From Cylindrospermum sp. NIES-4074 (GTDB lineage Bacteria; Cyanobacteriota; Cyanobacteriia; Cyanobacteriales; Nostocaceae): DNA of 64,000 bases. How positions within the stretch are numbered: position 1 is the stretch's first letter; each line of letters opens with the position of its first letter. The translations under genes and the position numbers were made by a program. Positions 35,567 to 44,744 of this stretch are shown piece by piece. Location: contig AP018269.1 of the NCBI GenBank assembly GCA_003994795.1, positions 4,799,677 to 4,863,676 of the forward strand, read 5' to 3'. The notes beneath the pieces are model-generated. The model saw nothing but the letters and a program-made list of their open reading frames with translations, did not search any database and was not told the origin of the DNA.

Positions 35567-35674
35567 TTATAGCGGTTCTCGGTTGAGTGAGATACAAGAA
35601 CCCCACCCCCAACCCCCTCCCCGCAAGCGATGAGGGGACTATGATGTATCTCATCCAAGTGCATACCGCTATAA
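35567..35674. mobile_element. MITE-like element, 108 bp
   Basis: The ends TTATAGCGGT and ACCGCTATAA are perfect inverted repeats. They extend with mismatches to GAGATACA and TGTATCTC on the inner side, about 30 bp in all. The centre is C-rich (CCCCACCCCCAACCCCC) followed by GATGAGGGGA. It has no coding capacity and must move in trans. Confidence 0.7.
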
Positions 35675-35849
35675 CTCTTTTCCACTCAGAAACTCATCAT
35701 TTATCCTAGTTTTAAACTATAGCCATTAATTAGGTAAGCGCTCAAGAAACTGGGGTAAATCGTTCAGCGATAAGCTTCAAATGGCGCCGAATATTTTCTG
35801 TTAGGATAGTCCGCCCCGACTTATTGAGCGGATATGCCGTTAGTTTAAT

Positions 35850-36281
35850 TTACAAATAATCGAAAAATACCTCTGGAACTAACCGTAATTCACCAGATTT
35901 AAACCGAGAAATTTCTATCCATAGCGCCCGATGTTTACGAGTTCCTGATTCAGAAAAGGTTAAACTTTCCAATTGGTAAAACTTGGAGTCAGCAAAGTCA
36001 CATTGATAAAGTTGAATAATTTCATGTCCCTGTCTACCATCGAAGATAAACAGGTTTTCTATACAACCCAGGTAGCGAATATTGGTTAGATCAGCCTGAA
36101 TTTCTTCTTGAAATTCCCTTTCTAAAGCTATGCGGCTGGTTTCACCAAAATCTACACCACCACCCAAAGCGCGATAAAATATTTCTTTTTTTACGGGGTC
36201 ATATCCTTCAGAAACAAAGAGGCGATCGCCATCTTTAATTAGTCCCAAGGCTATAACCCTGATCTCACCTGGATTGTTCAT
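35850..36281 (-). CDS. Nudix hydrolase
   Basis: 143 residues. The Nudix box GGGVDFGETSRIALEREFQEE (given to position) fits G-x5-E-x7-RE-x2-EE, beginning near residue 40. The enzymes hydrolyse nucleoside diphosphates linked to another moiety, with Mg2+. The N-terminal IRVIALGLIKDGDRLFVSEG is the usual first strand pair. It is 8 nt downstream of a DUF3531 gene on the same strand, so the two are probably co-transcribed. The substrate is unknown. Confidence 0.9.
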   Translation of the reverse strand: MNNPGEIRVIALGLIKDGDRLFVSEGYDPVKKEIFYRALGGGVDFGETSRIALEREFQEEIQADLTNIRYLGCIENLFIFDGRQGHEIIQLYQCDFADSKFYQLESLTFSESGTRKHRALWIEISRFKSGELRLVPEVFFDYL

Positions 36282-36289
36282 GATCTTTA

Positions 36290-36742
36290 CTAGTTATCGT
36301 ACATGGAGTAAGAACGACTATCACTATCTTCGACTGGCCAATCTGCGTTTTCGCCGCCGATGTATAATTCTTCGATAGTGACATACTCTTGACTTAGCTG
36401 TGTGAGGGCGTTGATGAGAACATCTAGGGCGATCGCATCACTGGTTCCCAAATCAAACCAGCACCGTCCCCATTCTCCCTCATACTCAAACTCACCCATG
36501 TTATGCATCAGCGCTAACAAGCTTTTATCATAACCTTGTGGGTCGTAGTTCATGTAGCTAATTTCATTTCCTGTGTCCTGTACTTGGAGATTTTCGGCGT
36601 TAAATCCACCCAATTTGCCCAGATAAAACCAGGAATTGAATACCTCTTCTACATATTGCTTTTCGCGTTCAGAGGGATTTGTGCTGAATCTCAGCCATAT
36701 CCACACATCAAAAGGATTAATCTCGCGGAACTGAATGTGCAT
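36290..36742 (-). CDS. DUF3531-family protein
   Basis: 150 residues matching the DUF3531 family shared by cyanobacteria and plastids: MHIQFREINPFDVWIWLRF at the start, NSWFYLGKLGGFNAENLQV in the middle and GRCWFDLGTSDAIALDVLINAL near residue 100. Acidic C-terminus. Function is unknown, but the plastid distribution hints at a role in photosynthetic cells. It lies directly upstream of the Nudix gene. Confidence 0.82.
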   Translation of the reverse strand: MHIQFREINPFDVWIWLRFSTNPSEREKQYVEEVFNSWFYLGKLGGFNAENLQVQDTGNEISYMNYDPQGYDKSLLALMHNMGEFEYEGEWGRCWFDLGTSDAIALDVLINALTQLSQEYVTIEELYIGGENADWPVEDSDSRSYSMYDN

Positions 36743-36908
36743 TTGTGTTAAATATCAAAAATACAACTAGGTAATCGGTAATCGGTAATTGGGATCAGGA
36801 TTAGAGGATGAGAGGATTAACAGGATTTATTTGAAAATGATTAGTATTCATCCTCATCATCCTTTCATCCTTAAATCCTGATTGGTAATTGGAAAAAGCT
36901 ATTACCCA

Positions 36909-37841
36909 TTACCCAAGATTATTTAAGCGGTTAGTAGCTTGGTTGCGTTCGCGTTCAATTTGTTTGACCAAACTGCTGGGAAGTTGGGATTTTTTGGTTA
37001 AAGCTTTGTCAAAATTGGCGATCGCATCCTGAATCAGTGGCTTGCTATTTTCTTTTTTCCCCTTTTCCTGGAGGATTTGGGCTTTGAGATAATAGATTTC
37101 TGGGTTCTCGGACGTTGTTTTTAGTGCGCGATCGGCATAATCTAGTGCCTGGGAGTATTGTTTTAAATCCCGGTAGGCTAAGGCTATACCTCGATCTACC
37201 AGATATTGAGGTGCAGCATTTTTCTCTAGCCTTTCAATTGCCTGATCTGGGTTAGCAAAGGGCAAATTAACAGCTAGCAGCAAATCCATATACCCTTTGA
37301 TTAAATTCAGTTCTGGATCATTGGGTGAAATTGCTTCTGCTTTGTCTAAATATTCATAGACCTGCCGTAACCGACCAAAGGCTTTTGGCACCCCATTTGT
37401 ACCTTCACGGGTAATTATTGCCCCTCCCTCTAAAAAATGACCAACAGCAGTGTACAAATTACCACGTAATGGATCACTGGAAACCAGTTTTTGTCCTGTT
37501 TCTAGGGTTTTTTTGCTGTAGGCATCTAGTCTAGCCCAGTCCTTATTCCCATATGCTAATGATGCACTCATAGCATAAGCTAGAGGTTCATTGGGTTCAC
37601 TGGAGAGAGCTTGTTTTAGGTAACGAGCCGCCGCTGAATAGTCCCCTTGTTGGAAAACTGCTTTAAAAGCTGCTTCCGTTTGGTCGCCAATTGAATGCTG
37701 TGTACTATTCCGAAAGGGATCGCCAGCGAGGGAAGGACTGACCCAGAGATTTAAGGCGATCGCAGCGGAAAATGTTACTTTGGCAATGTCAGTCAGTTTA
37801 GCAAACGAAATTGATTCAGGAACAAAAAACTGTTTAATCAT
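36909..37841 (-). CDS. TPR-repeat protein with N-terminal signal
   Basis: 310 residues. A hydrophobic segment at about 15-38 (FSAAIALNLWVSPSLAG) looks like a signal peptide. TPR-like helices follow: AVFQQGDYSAAARYLKQAL, YLDKAEAISPNDPELNLIKG, and YADRALKTTSENPEIYYLKA. This is a conserved cyanobacterial group described as Sll0314/Sll0319-like TPR proteins; the exact role is unknown. An intergenic tract of REP-like sequence separates it from the DUF3531 gene. Confidence 0.75.
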   Translation of the reverse strand: MIKQFFVPESISFAKLTDIAKVTFSAAIALNLWVSPSLAGDPFRNSTQHSIGDQTEAAFKAVFQQGDYSAAARYLKQALSSEPNEPLAYAMSASLAYGNKDWARLDAYSKKTLETGQKLVSSDPLRGNLYTAVGHFLEGGAIITREGTNGVPKAFGRLRQVYEYLDKAEAISPNDPELNLIKGYMDLLLAVNLPFANPDQAIERLEKNAAPQYLVDRGIALAYRDLKQYSQALDYADRALKTTSENPEIYYLKAQILQEKGKKENSKPLIQDAIANFDKALTKKSQLPSSLVKQIERERNQATNRLNNLG

Positions 37842-37979
37842 GGAAATGCTCAGAATAAATGCGGTTGAAATAGTTTTATCTGTTACTTAGAATGCAAAAA
37901 ATAGTAAAGCCTTACTTGAGTCTGTTGCCGTCAAAACTTTCTACACAGGTTGACTGTGGTAGTTTATCCAGGTTCCCAA

Positions 37980-38110
37980 AATTGTTGTAGGGGTGTGGGG
38001 TGTAGGGTGTAGGGTGTGGCAATATGTTTTTTATTAATTAGTTAAGTTACTCTATACATCTCGGTAATTGTTATGCGGCTTTGAACCTGCAACCCTACAC
38101 CCTTTTTTTT
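37980..38110 (+). repeat. GGTGTAG repeats forming a long-range hairpin with a T-run
   Basis: GTGTAGG heptamers run at 37985-38017. AGGGTGTAGGGT (38004-38015) is exactly complementary to 38092-38103, which is followed by eight T residues. It may act as a bulky terminator or be a MITE remnant. The rest of the 328-nt gap shows nothing. Confidence 0.5.
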
Positions 38111-38169
38111 CTTAGTCGCTCTCAATGTAGCTAAACAGTAATTCGCTGACTTTTTGGTAATTTTAACAA

Positions 38170-38844
38170 ATGCTCTATCTCCGAAATCTAATTTATCATC
38201 CCACGGCCTGCCCTACAGCAATTCTCAAATCCCTTAACCTGGAATTAGCACCCCAGCAACTGGGCCTGATAATTGGCCCTAGTGGTTCTGGTAAAAGTAC
38301 CCTACTAGAAATTTTATCTGGATTAGCCGAACCCACATCAGGCGCAGTCTGCTGGCGAGAACAAGAACTTATCGCCGAACAGCTACAACAATTGGCTGGT
38401 TTGGTGTTCCAGTTTCCAGAACGGCACTTTTGCGGTGGTTCTATTTTAGAGGAATTGCGTTTAGGACATCCTGAGTTAGGCTCAGAACGTGTGAGACAAG
38501 CATTAAAAGAAGTGGGATTAGAGCATTTATCCCTCTCCGCTGCACCTCATGCTTTAAGCGGTGGTCAGCAACGGCGTTTAGCTTTGGCGGTGCAATTGAT
38601 TCGTCAACCAAATTTACTCTTATTGGATGAACCCACAGCAGGCTTAGATTGGTCGATGCGTCGTCAACTGGTAAGTTTATTGGCGAAACTAAAACAAAAT
38701 TGGACTTTGTTAATTGTCACCCACGATGCAGGAGATTTGTTAGCGATCGCCGATCGCTGCTGGACTCTCAACCACGGTGAACTAAAATCAGTTGACCCAG
38801 CAACACTGGAAAAAAAAGCTCAAGAAGTATTACCTTCCGTGTGA
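38170..38844 (+). CDS. ECF-type ABC transporter ATPase (EcfA/CbiO-like)
   Basis: 224 residues: Walker A GPSGSGKST (near 37-45), Q-loop VFQFPE (near 80-85), signature LSGGQQRR (near 128), Walker B LLLLDEPTAG and the His switch VTHDAGD. FQFPE with Glu after the Q-loop and overall size fit EcfA/CbiO ATPases of energy-coupling factor transporters. No membrane partner is adjacent, but an EcfT-type protein lies at 3953-4879; the two may belong to one transporter. GC and codon use match the neighbourhood. Confidence 0.85.
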   Translation: MLYLRNLIYHPTACPTAILKSLNLELAPQQLGLIIGPSGSGKSTLLEILSGLAEPTSGAVCWREQELIAEQLQQLAGLVFQFPERHFCGGSILEELRLGHPELGSERVRQALKEVGLEHLSLSAAPHALSGGQQRRLALAVQLIRQPNLLLLDEPTAGLDWSMRRQLVSLLAKLKQNWTLLIVTHDAGDLLAIADRCWTLNHGELKSVDPATLEKKAQEVLPSV

Positions 38845-38930
38845 AATAGGACAGGGGAGTGTGGGGAGTGTGGGGAGTGCTGAGTGCTGAGTGCTGAGTG
38901 TGGGGAGTGTGGGGAGGAGGGGGGATAAAT

Positions 38931-39082
38931 GACCAATTACCAATTACCAATTACCAATTACCAATTACCAATTACCAATTACCAATTACCAATTACCAAT
39001 TACCAATTACCAATTACCAATTACCAATTACCAATTACCAATTACCAATTACCAATTACCAATTACCAATTACCAATTACCC
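38931..39082 (+). repeat. Heptanucleotide STRR, about 21 copies of CAATTAC
   Basis: A near-perfect run of the heptamer CAATTAC covers about 147 nt and stops 8 nt before the rsmG ATG. Because 7 is not a multiple of 3, each reading frame through it gives a seven-residue repeat (QLPITNY in the rsmG frame). GTGCTGA and GTGGGGA heptamers precede it at 38860-38920. Confidence 0.92.
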
Positions 39083-39089
39083 ATTCCCA

Positions 39090-39839
39090 ATGACTAATTT
39101 AACAAATCCTTTGCTGCCGGAAATGGCAGAAGTTTGGCAGCAAACGCTTAATTGGCAACCAACTGACCAGCAAAAAGCGCAATTTCAGCAGCTTTATGAA
39201 TTAATTTTAGAAGGCAACCGCCAGCTAAATCTAACTCGCATTACTGAACCCCAGGAGTTTTGGGAAAAGCATCTTTGGGATTCTTTGCGGGGAATTGCGC
39301 CAAATCAGCAGTTACTCCCGATTCTCCAAGAGGGTGCGTCTGTGATTGATATTGGTACTGGTGCAGGTTTTCCGGGAATAGCGATCGCCATTTTTGCCCC
39401 TAATTCCCAAATTACTCTTTTAGATTCCACCCGCAAAAAGATTACTTTTATCAATCAAGTTTTAACCACACTAGCTCTAACCAATGTTAAAACTCTGATT
39501 GGTAGAGCCGAAGAAATCGGTCATGAACCCCAGCACCGTAGAACCTACGATCTAGCTTTAATTCGTGCTGTTGGCACGCCTTCAGTCTGTGCTGAATATG
39601 CTTTACCGTTAGTCAAACAGGGCGGTTTAGCGGTAATTTATCGCGGTAATTGGACAGCGGAAGAAGCAAAATCTGTGCAAAATGCAGCTAGCCAATTGGG
39701 TGGGGTAATTGAATCAATTGAACAATTTACTACTCCCCTAACTAATAGCATCCGTCACTGTTTGTATTTGCGGAAGATCGTAAATACACCATTTCAGTTT
39801 CCCCGTCCTGTTGGTGTACCTACACAAAATCCGCTGTGA
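39090..39839 (+). CDS. rsmG: 16S rRNA (guanine-527-N7)-methyltransferase
   Basis: 249 residues from the ATG at 39090. The same frame stays open through the STRR to an ATG at 38898, but that would add 64 repeat-coded residues, so I prefer the downstream start. Motifs: LNLTRIT..EFWEKHLWDSL, the S-adenosylmethionine loop VIDIGTGAGFPGIAIAI, and RAVGTPSVCAEYALPLVKQGG. The enzyme methylates G527 of 16S rRNA. No Shine-Dalgarno sequence is visible, since the heptamers occupy that place. Confidence 0.93.
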   Translation: MTNLTNPLLPEMAEVWQQTLNWQPTDQQKAQFQQLYELILEGNRQLNLTRITEPQEFWEKHLWDSLRGIAPNQQLLPILQEGASVIDIGTGAGFPGIAIAIFAPNSQITLLDSTRKKITFINQVLTTLALTNVKTLIGRAEEIGHEPQHRRTYDLALIRAVGTPSVCAEYALPLVKQGGLAVIYRGNWTAEEAKSVQNAASQLGGVIESIEQFTTPLTNSIRHCLYLRKIVNTPFQFPRPVGVPTQNPL

Positions 39840-39877
39840 GGGGAGATGGGGAAAACTGCTAACTTCCCAATCAGGAA

Positions 39878-40621
39878 TCACGATTTTTGAGTAGCTGCTG
39901 CAAATCGGTTATTAATCTCATCCCAGTTAACCACATTCCACCAAGCTTCTAAATAATCGGGGCGGCGGTTTTGGTATTTGAGATAATATGCGTGTTCCCA
40001 AACATCGTTGCCAAAAATGGGATATTTGCCTTCACTGAGGGGATTATCTTGGTTAGCTGTTGTTGTAATTTCTAACTTGCCATTATTATTGCGAACTAGC
40101 CAAACCCAGCCACTACCAAAACGATCAGCACCAGCTTTGTTAAACTGTTTTTTGAAAGCTGTGAAACTGCCAAAATTTTGATTGATTGCAGCGGCGATTG
40201 CACCTGTTGGTTCTCCACCACCGTTGGGTTTCATAATTTTCCAGAACATTGAGTGATTCACATGACCACCGCCATTATTACGGACTGTGGTGCGAATATC
40301 TGCCGGAACTTTGTCAAGACTTAGCAACAGTTCTTCAACAGTTTTGCTTTTGAGTTCTGGGTGTTTATCTAAAGCTGCATTTAGGTTATTCACATAAGCT
40401 GCATGGTGTTTATCATGATGAAACTCCATTGTTCTGGCATCAATATGAGGTTCTAGGGCGTCGAAGGCGTAGGGTAAAGGTGGTACTTGAATAGCCCCGG
40501 TTGCATTGGAAATTGTGGACTTACTGCTAGGAGATTTATCTGCTAAAGCGTAGGTTTCTAAGGCGAAAGTACCTGCACCAACTCCCAGTAAAAATAAGAA
40601 ATGACGACGATTAAGAACCAT
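39878..40621 (-). CDS. sodA: Mn-type superoxide dismutase with twin-Arg-like signal
   Basis: 247 residues. The N-terminus has [17 protein letters not shown], a twin-arginine-like signal or membrane anchor. The mature enzyme has metal ligands His ([10 protein letters not shown]), His ([10 protein letters not shown]), and Asp/His ([12 protein letters not shown]). The [10 protein letters not shown] form and GSGWVWLV favour the manganese type. Membrane-bound Mn-SOD of this sort is known in filamentous cyanobacteria, where it protects the lumen or periplasm. It is convergent with rsmG. Confidence 0.93.
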   Translation of the reverse strand: MVLNRRHFLFLLGVGAGTFALETYALADKSPSSKSTISNATGAIQVPPLPYAFDALEPHIDARTMEFHHDKHHAAYVNNLNAALDKHPELKSKTVEELLLSLDKVPADIRTTVRNNGGGHVNHSMFWKIMKPNGGGEPTGAIAAAINQNFGSFTAFKKQFNKAGADRFGSGWVWLVRNNNGKLEITTTANQDNPLSEGKYPIFGNDVWEHAYYLKYQNRRPDYLEAWWNVVNWDEINNRFAAATQKS

Positions 40622-40751
40622 AAAAAAATTTTGCAGCTAAATCTCAGTAAAATTGCGATTAGGTTAGACTATAACTGCAAAATTATGTAAACAAATCTAT
40701 CAGTAGATAGGCGTTAAACAAATAAAAGGGCAGGTTTCCCCGCCCCTACCA

Positions 40752-42173
40752 TTAACCAAAATGCTGAATTATGGCTTCGGCAAATTCAGAACATTTCAAG
40801 GGTTCTACTGGTGGTTCTAGTAACCTGGCTAAATCGTAGGTGACTTGACCATTGGCGATCGCATCCCCTAAACCTTTCTTCACCAAGTCGGCTGCTTCTT
40901 GCCAACCCAGAAACTCCAGCATCATTACACCGGAAAGAATCACGGAACCGGGGTTGATGCGGTCTAAACCAGCGTGTTTGGGTGCTGTGCCGTGGGTAGC
41001 TTCAAAGATGGCGCTGGAATCGCCAATATTCGCCCCTGGCCCCATTCCCAAACCGCCGACAATTGCCGCAGCAGCATCTGACAAATAATCGCCGTTCAAG
41101 TTCATCGTCGCCAAAATCGAATATTCATCCGGTCTGGTTTGGATTTGTTGAAAAATGCTGTCAGCAATGCGGTCGTTAACCAAAACTTTATTTTTCCACT
41201 TCCCGTTACCGTGGGTTTCCCAAATTGAGTTCAGAACTTCTTCAACTTCCTTAACAATTTGTGCTTTTTTCTCTGGAGTCAGAGAGTTGAACCCAGGATC
41301 AATCTGTTGGGCGTTTTCTTCCAAGGAGAGATGAGGATTTTTTTCCTTGTTACTCAAAATCCAAGATTCCCGTTCGGTAACGACATCTTGACGAAATTCG
41401 CTGGTTGCGAGTTCGTAACCCCAATCGCGGAAAGCGCCTTCGGTGTACTTCATAATATTGCCCTTATGCACCAAAGTCACTTGCTGCTTGTCTTTGGGCA
41501 ATAGTAAGGCGTGTTGGATAGCGCGTCTAACTAAACGCTGGGAACCGGTTTTGCTGATGGGTTTGATGCCAATGCCAGCATCTAGAGGAATTTGCTTTTT
41601 CCCATGTTCTGGAGTAGCGGGGATTAGTTCTTCGTTGAGAATTTTAATTAAGCGATCGCCAATTTCACTCCCCTGTTTCCACTCAATCCCTAAATAAATG
41701 TCTTCGGTATTCTCCCGATAAACAATTACATCCAGTTTTTCAGGATTTTTGTGTGGTGAAGGCGTACCAGCGTAGTAGCGACAAGGACGCACACAGGCAT
41801 AAAGGTCAAAAATTTGCCGCAAAGCCACGTTTAAAGACCGAATCCCACCACCAACGGGGGTAGTTAGCGGGCCTTTGATAGCAACGCCATATTCTTTAAT
41901 TGCTGTCAGAGTATCCTGGGGCAAATACTGGTAAGTCCCGTATAAATCACAAGCTTCATCGCCAGCATAAACCTTAAACCAGCTAATTTGCCGTGTGCCT
42001 TTGTATGCCTTGGCTACCGCAGCATCAAGTACCTTTTGGGCAGCAGGCCAGATATCTATACCTGTGCCGTCACCGCGAATAAAGGGGATAATGGGATTGT
42101 CTGGCACAATCGGTTCACCTTTTTTGAAGGTGATTTTTGCTCCGGTTGCAGGGGGAGTAATCTTATCGTACAT
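40752..42173 (-). CDS. icd: NADP-dependent isocitrate dehydrogenase
   Basis: 473 residues, typical of cyanobacterial Icd. Features: [21 protein letters not shown] substrate loop near residue 100, [12 protein letters not shown] near 155, [12 protein letters not shown] near 235, [11 protein letters not shown] near 355, and [11 protein letters not shown] near 385. It converts isocitrate to 2-oxoglutarate, which is the carbon skeleton for nitrogen assimilation and the signal sensed by PII, NtcA and PipX. In cyanobacteria icd is often under NtcA control; no clear GTA-N8-TAC box is evident to me here. Confidence 0.97.
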   Translation of the reverse strand: MYDKITPPATGAKITFKKGEPIVPDNPIIPFIRGDGTGIDIWPAAQKVLDAAVAKAYKGTRQISWFKVYAGDEACDLYGTYQYLPQDTLTAIKEYGVAIKGPLTTPVGGGIRSLNVALRQIFDLYACVRPCRYYAGTPSPHKNPEKLDVIVYRENTEDIYLGIEWKQGSEIGDRLIKILNEELIPATPEHGKKQIPLDAGIGIKPISKTGSQRLVRRAIQHALLLPKDKQQVTLVHKGNIMKYTEGAFRDWGYELATSEFRQDVVTERESWILSNKEKNPHLSLEENAQQIDPGFNSLTPEKKAQIVKEVEEVLNSIWETHGNGKWKNKVLVNDRIADSIFQQIQTRPDEYSILATMNLNGDYLSDAAAAIVGGLGMGPGANIGDSSAIFEATHGTAPKHAGLDRINPGSVILSGVMMLEFLGWQEAADLVKKGLGDAIANGQVTYDLARLLEPPVEPLKCSEFAEAIIQHFG

Positions 42174-42468
42174 ACATCACACACTCCAGATAGATACGCT
42201 GCCCCCCAAAGGGAATAATTTTTCTTTGGTAGGGCCAGCTGATTTTGCCGTGTCTTGTTTTCACCAAATCATGAGGCGCAGATTATCCCCTACTTCCCCT
42301 TGTACAATATTTGGTGGCTGAGGTGGGGAATATCAGTGAGACCGTCGCTAGTCTGCACGAAAGCGAACAGGTGCGATCGGCAATCAAAAATAGTAACCTA
42401 CTTTCCGCTACTTTCTAGAATCCCCAAAGCCAATAGCTTATTCACTGACCGCTAACACGAGTAATGGC

Positions 42469-43182
42469 ATGACAGACCCAATGATTGTATCAGGCACTGC
42501 TAAAGACATCGACTCCCTCCGACAATCGCTAATTGCTGGGTCTGAAAAAGTCCAACAACAAATCATCCCCCAGTTAGCTGATTTGGGCAATGAAGGGTTA
42601 AATGTATTGCAGGAATTTTTACTGAAACGTCGTGATACCCCAGCGACTTGGATTGATGGCAAAGCTTACCAATACCTCTACAACTCTGATGCACCTACAG
42701 CCAAGGAATATCTACAAACTTATTTTCCTGAAGGAATTGTAACTCTAAAATCAGAGTGCGGGATTAATTACAATTCTTTGCAACAGCTTCTTGCCTTGCA
42801 AGACTTTGAAGCAGCCGATCGCATTACCATCCAAAAAATGTGTGAAGTAGCGGGGCCATCGGCAGTCCAAAGAAAATGGTTATATTTTACTGAGGCTAGT
42901 AATTTCCCCACTCAAGACTTACAAACCATTAACAAGCTGTGGTTAGTCCACTCAGAAGGCAAGTTTGGCTTTAGTGTGCAGCGAGAAATTTGGTTGAGTT
43001 TGGGGAAAAATTGGGACAATTTCTGGCCCAAAATCGGCTGGAAAAGCGGCAATATTTGGACAAGGTATCCCCGTGAGTTCACCTGGAATTTAAGCGCCCC
43101 CAAAGGTCATCTACCCCTCTCAAATCAACTGCGCGGGGTGCGGGTGATGGCTGCTTTGTTATCTCATCCTGCATGGAATTAA
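42469..43182 (+). CDS. gun4: Tetrapyrrole-binding regulator GUN4
   Basis: 237 residues, close to the length of the cyanobacterial GUN4 ortholog. An N-terminal helical domain (about 1-80) is followed by the GUN4 core: DFEAADRITIQKMCEVAG, LYFTEASNFPTQDLQTINKLW, KFGFSVQREIWL, WPKIGWKSGN and NQLRGVRVMAALLSHPAW. GUN4 binds protoporphyrin IX and Mg-protoporphyrin and stimulates Mg-chelatase in chlorophyll synthesis. It is the real ortholog rather than a multidomain kinase-type GUN4 protein. Confidence 0.92.
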   Translation: MTDPMIVSGTAKDIDSLRQSLIAGSEKVQQQIIPQLADLGNEGLNVLQEFLLKRRDTPATWIDGKAYQYLYNSDAPTAKEYLQTYFPEGIVTLKSECGINYNSLQQLLALQDFEAADRITIQKMCEVAGPSAVQRKWLYFTEASNFPTQDLQTINKLWLVHSEGKFGFSVQREIWLSLGKNWDNFWPKIGWKSGNIWTRYPREFTWNLSAPKGHLPLSNQLRGVRVMAALLSHPAWN

Positions 43183-43255
43183 TTATTAGTCAGTGGTCAT
43201 CTTGAACAACTGACCACTGATTGTTGACTGCTGACTGCTAACCACTAACTAAAAA
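43183..43255 (+). repeat. TGACTGC/TGACCAC-type short repeats before an ABC gene
   Basis: Imperfect heptamers (CAGTGGTCA, CTGACCACTGA, TGACTGCTGACTGC) can fold on themselves. They run to ACTAACTAAAAA just before the ATG at 43256. Confidence 0.55.
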
Positions 43256-44362
43256 ATGGCAAAAGTTCTTTTAGAAAACATTAAACGTAGATTTAACAAC
43301 GTTACTGCTATCGAGGATATTACCTTTGAAATTCCCGATGGTGAGTTTTGGGTATTGGTTGGGCCTTCTGGTTGTGGAAAGTCTACGATTTTGCGAACCA
43401 TTGCCGGTTTGGAAAGTGCTACATCTGGTAAGCTCTTTATTGGCGATCGCTTAATGAATGATATCCCAGCCAGGCAACGGGATGTGGCAATGGTATTCCA
43501 AAACTATGCTTTATATCCCCATATGACGGTGGCCCAAAACATCGCCTTTGGGTTACAGATGCGAAAAATTGACCAAAAGACGATTCAAGAACGGGTGGTG
43601 ACTGTTGCGCGATCGCTTTCTCTGGAACACCTTTTAGACCGCAAACCAAAGCAGTTGTCTGGGGGACAGCAACAACGGGTAGCATTAGGAAGAGCGATCG
43701 CCCGTCAACCACAACTATTTTTACTTGATGAACCTTTGTCTAATCTAGATGCCCAATTGCGCGATGATACCAGGGCAGAATTGAAACAGTTACACCAAGA
43801 GTTGGGCATTACCACTATTTATGTTACCCATGACCAAGTTGAGGCGATGACTCTGGCTGATAAGATTGTGGTGCTAAATCGGGGCAGGATTCAACAAATT
43901 GGTGAACCTCAAAGTATTTATGCCCGTCCCGCTAATCTGATGGTAGCAACTTTTTTGGGCAATCCCCCGATGAATGTTTTGTCTGCTATCTATCAGGGTA
44001 ATGGTTTTGATGTTAGTGGGCAGTTATTAACAATTCCCCCAGATGTACAGGGGAATTTAAATTTGGCCCCTGGACAAAGTTTTAATTTGGGGATTCGTCC
44101 AGAACATATTTATATTAACGAACCGCCCAGACGCAGACAGGAAGAGGGGGGAGAGTTGACGGTTGAGGTGAAGGTGGTGGAACCTTTGGGAAGGGAAACT
44201 TTGATTCGTGCGAGTTTACCGGGTTCATCGGTGCTGCTAAATGTACAGGTGGGTGGGGGTGTGCGTTTGCATCCAGGCGATCGCATGAAGCTACAATTAG
44301 ATTTGAATCAGTTATTTATATTTGACTCTAGTACAGGCGAAACTTTGTATCCATTAATGTGA
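43256..44362 (+). CDS. Sugar-type ABC transporter ATPase (UgpC/MsmK/MalK family)
   Basis: 368 residues: Walker A GPSGCGKST (near 38-46), Q-loop VFQNYALYPHMTV, signature LSGGQQQR (near 137), Walker B LFLLDEPLSNLDAQLR, VTHDQVEAM. A C-terminal TOBE regulatory domain begins around residue 235 (NPPMNVLSA, LGIRPEHIYI). This group powers several sugar and glycerol-3-phosphate importers and can be shared among them. No permease is adjacent, which fits a shared ATPase. Confidence 0.9.
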   Translation: MAKVLLENIKRRFNNVTAIEDITFEIPDGEFWVLVGPSGCGKSTILRTIAGLESATSGKLFIGDRLMNDIPARQRDVAMVFQNYALYPHMTVAQNIAFGLQMRKIDQKTIQERVVTVARSLSLEHLLDRKPKQLSGGQQQRVALGRAIARQPQLFLLDEPLSNLDAQLRDDTRAELKQLHQELGITTIYVTHDQVEAMTLADKIVVLNRGRIQQIGEPQSIYARPANLMVATFLGNPPMNVLSAIYQGNGFDVSGQLLTIPPDVQGNLNLAPGQSFNLGIRPEHIYINEPPRRRQEEGGELTVEVKVVEPLGRETLIRASLPGSSVLLNVQVGGGVRLHPGDRMKLQLDLNQLFIFDSSTGETLYPLM

Positions 44363-44744
44363 GTTTATTAGCGATTAGATTCTTTTGTGTTGCATTGTTA
44401 TCTGTGTAAAGCTGTAATTTCTCTAATCTAACTTATCAGCAATCACACCTTCAGAAATCTGCTACTAAAAATATGTAGTTATAACGGCTCATCTGCAAAA
44501 CTACAGATTTCTGGAAAGTCAAGTCGCTTCTCTACGAGACGCTACGCTGTCTTCGATACGCTCCAATTCAAAATTATAAATTAAAAATTCTGGCATTAAA
44601 GACAATTAGTGGTAGCTCTGAACCCACCACTTTCTTGTTGACCACTGATTCTTAGAATTAGTGAGAGCCTGTACTCAGAATTATTTAATTCAAAATTAAT
44701 TCTTTTCTAATTTTGAATTTTGAATTTAAAAAAGGTCAAGATTT
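44363..44744. other. Intergenic region with mobile repeat fragments
   Basis: 382 nt. CTCTACGAGACGCTACGCTGTC near 44532-44555 belongs to the same repeat family seen elsewhere. AAATTCAAAATT-type AT repeats lie at 44568-44730. No gene is supported. Confidence 0.5.

Noticed and set aside
35424-35633. A 69-residue frame over the MITE
   Set aside because: It overlaps the end of the secreted gene and the MITE-like repeat.
36780-36905. Short inverted segments (ATCCTCATCATCC and related) between the TPR and DUF3531 genes
   Set aside because: Ordinary low-complexity repeats with no terminator or MITE ends.
38079-38110. A tRNA-like string (TTTGAACCTGCAACCC)
   Set aside because: No acceptor or anticodon stem can be formed around it; it is the right arm of a long repeat hairpin.
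38931-39082. The CAATTAC tract as a CRISPR or coding repeat
   Set aside because: It is an uninterrupted heptamer run with no spacers, typical of STRRs in filamentous cyanobacteria; a coded QLPITNY tail is possible but not the likely start.
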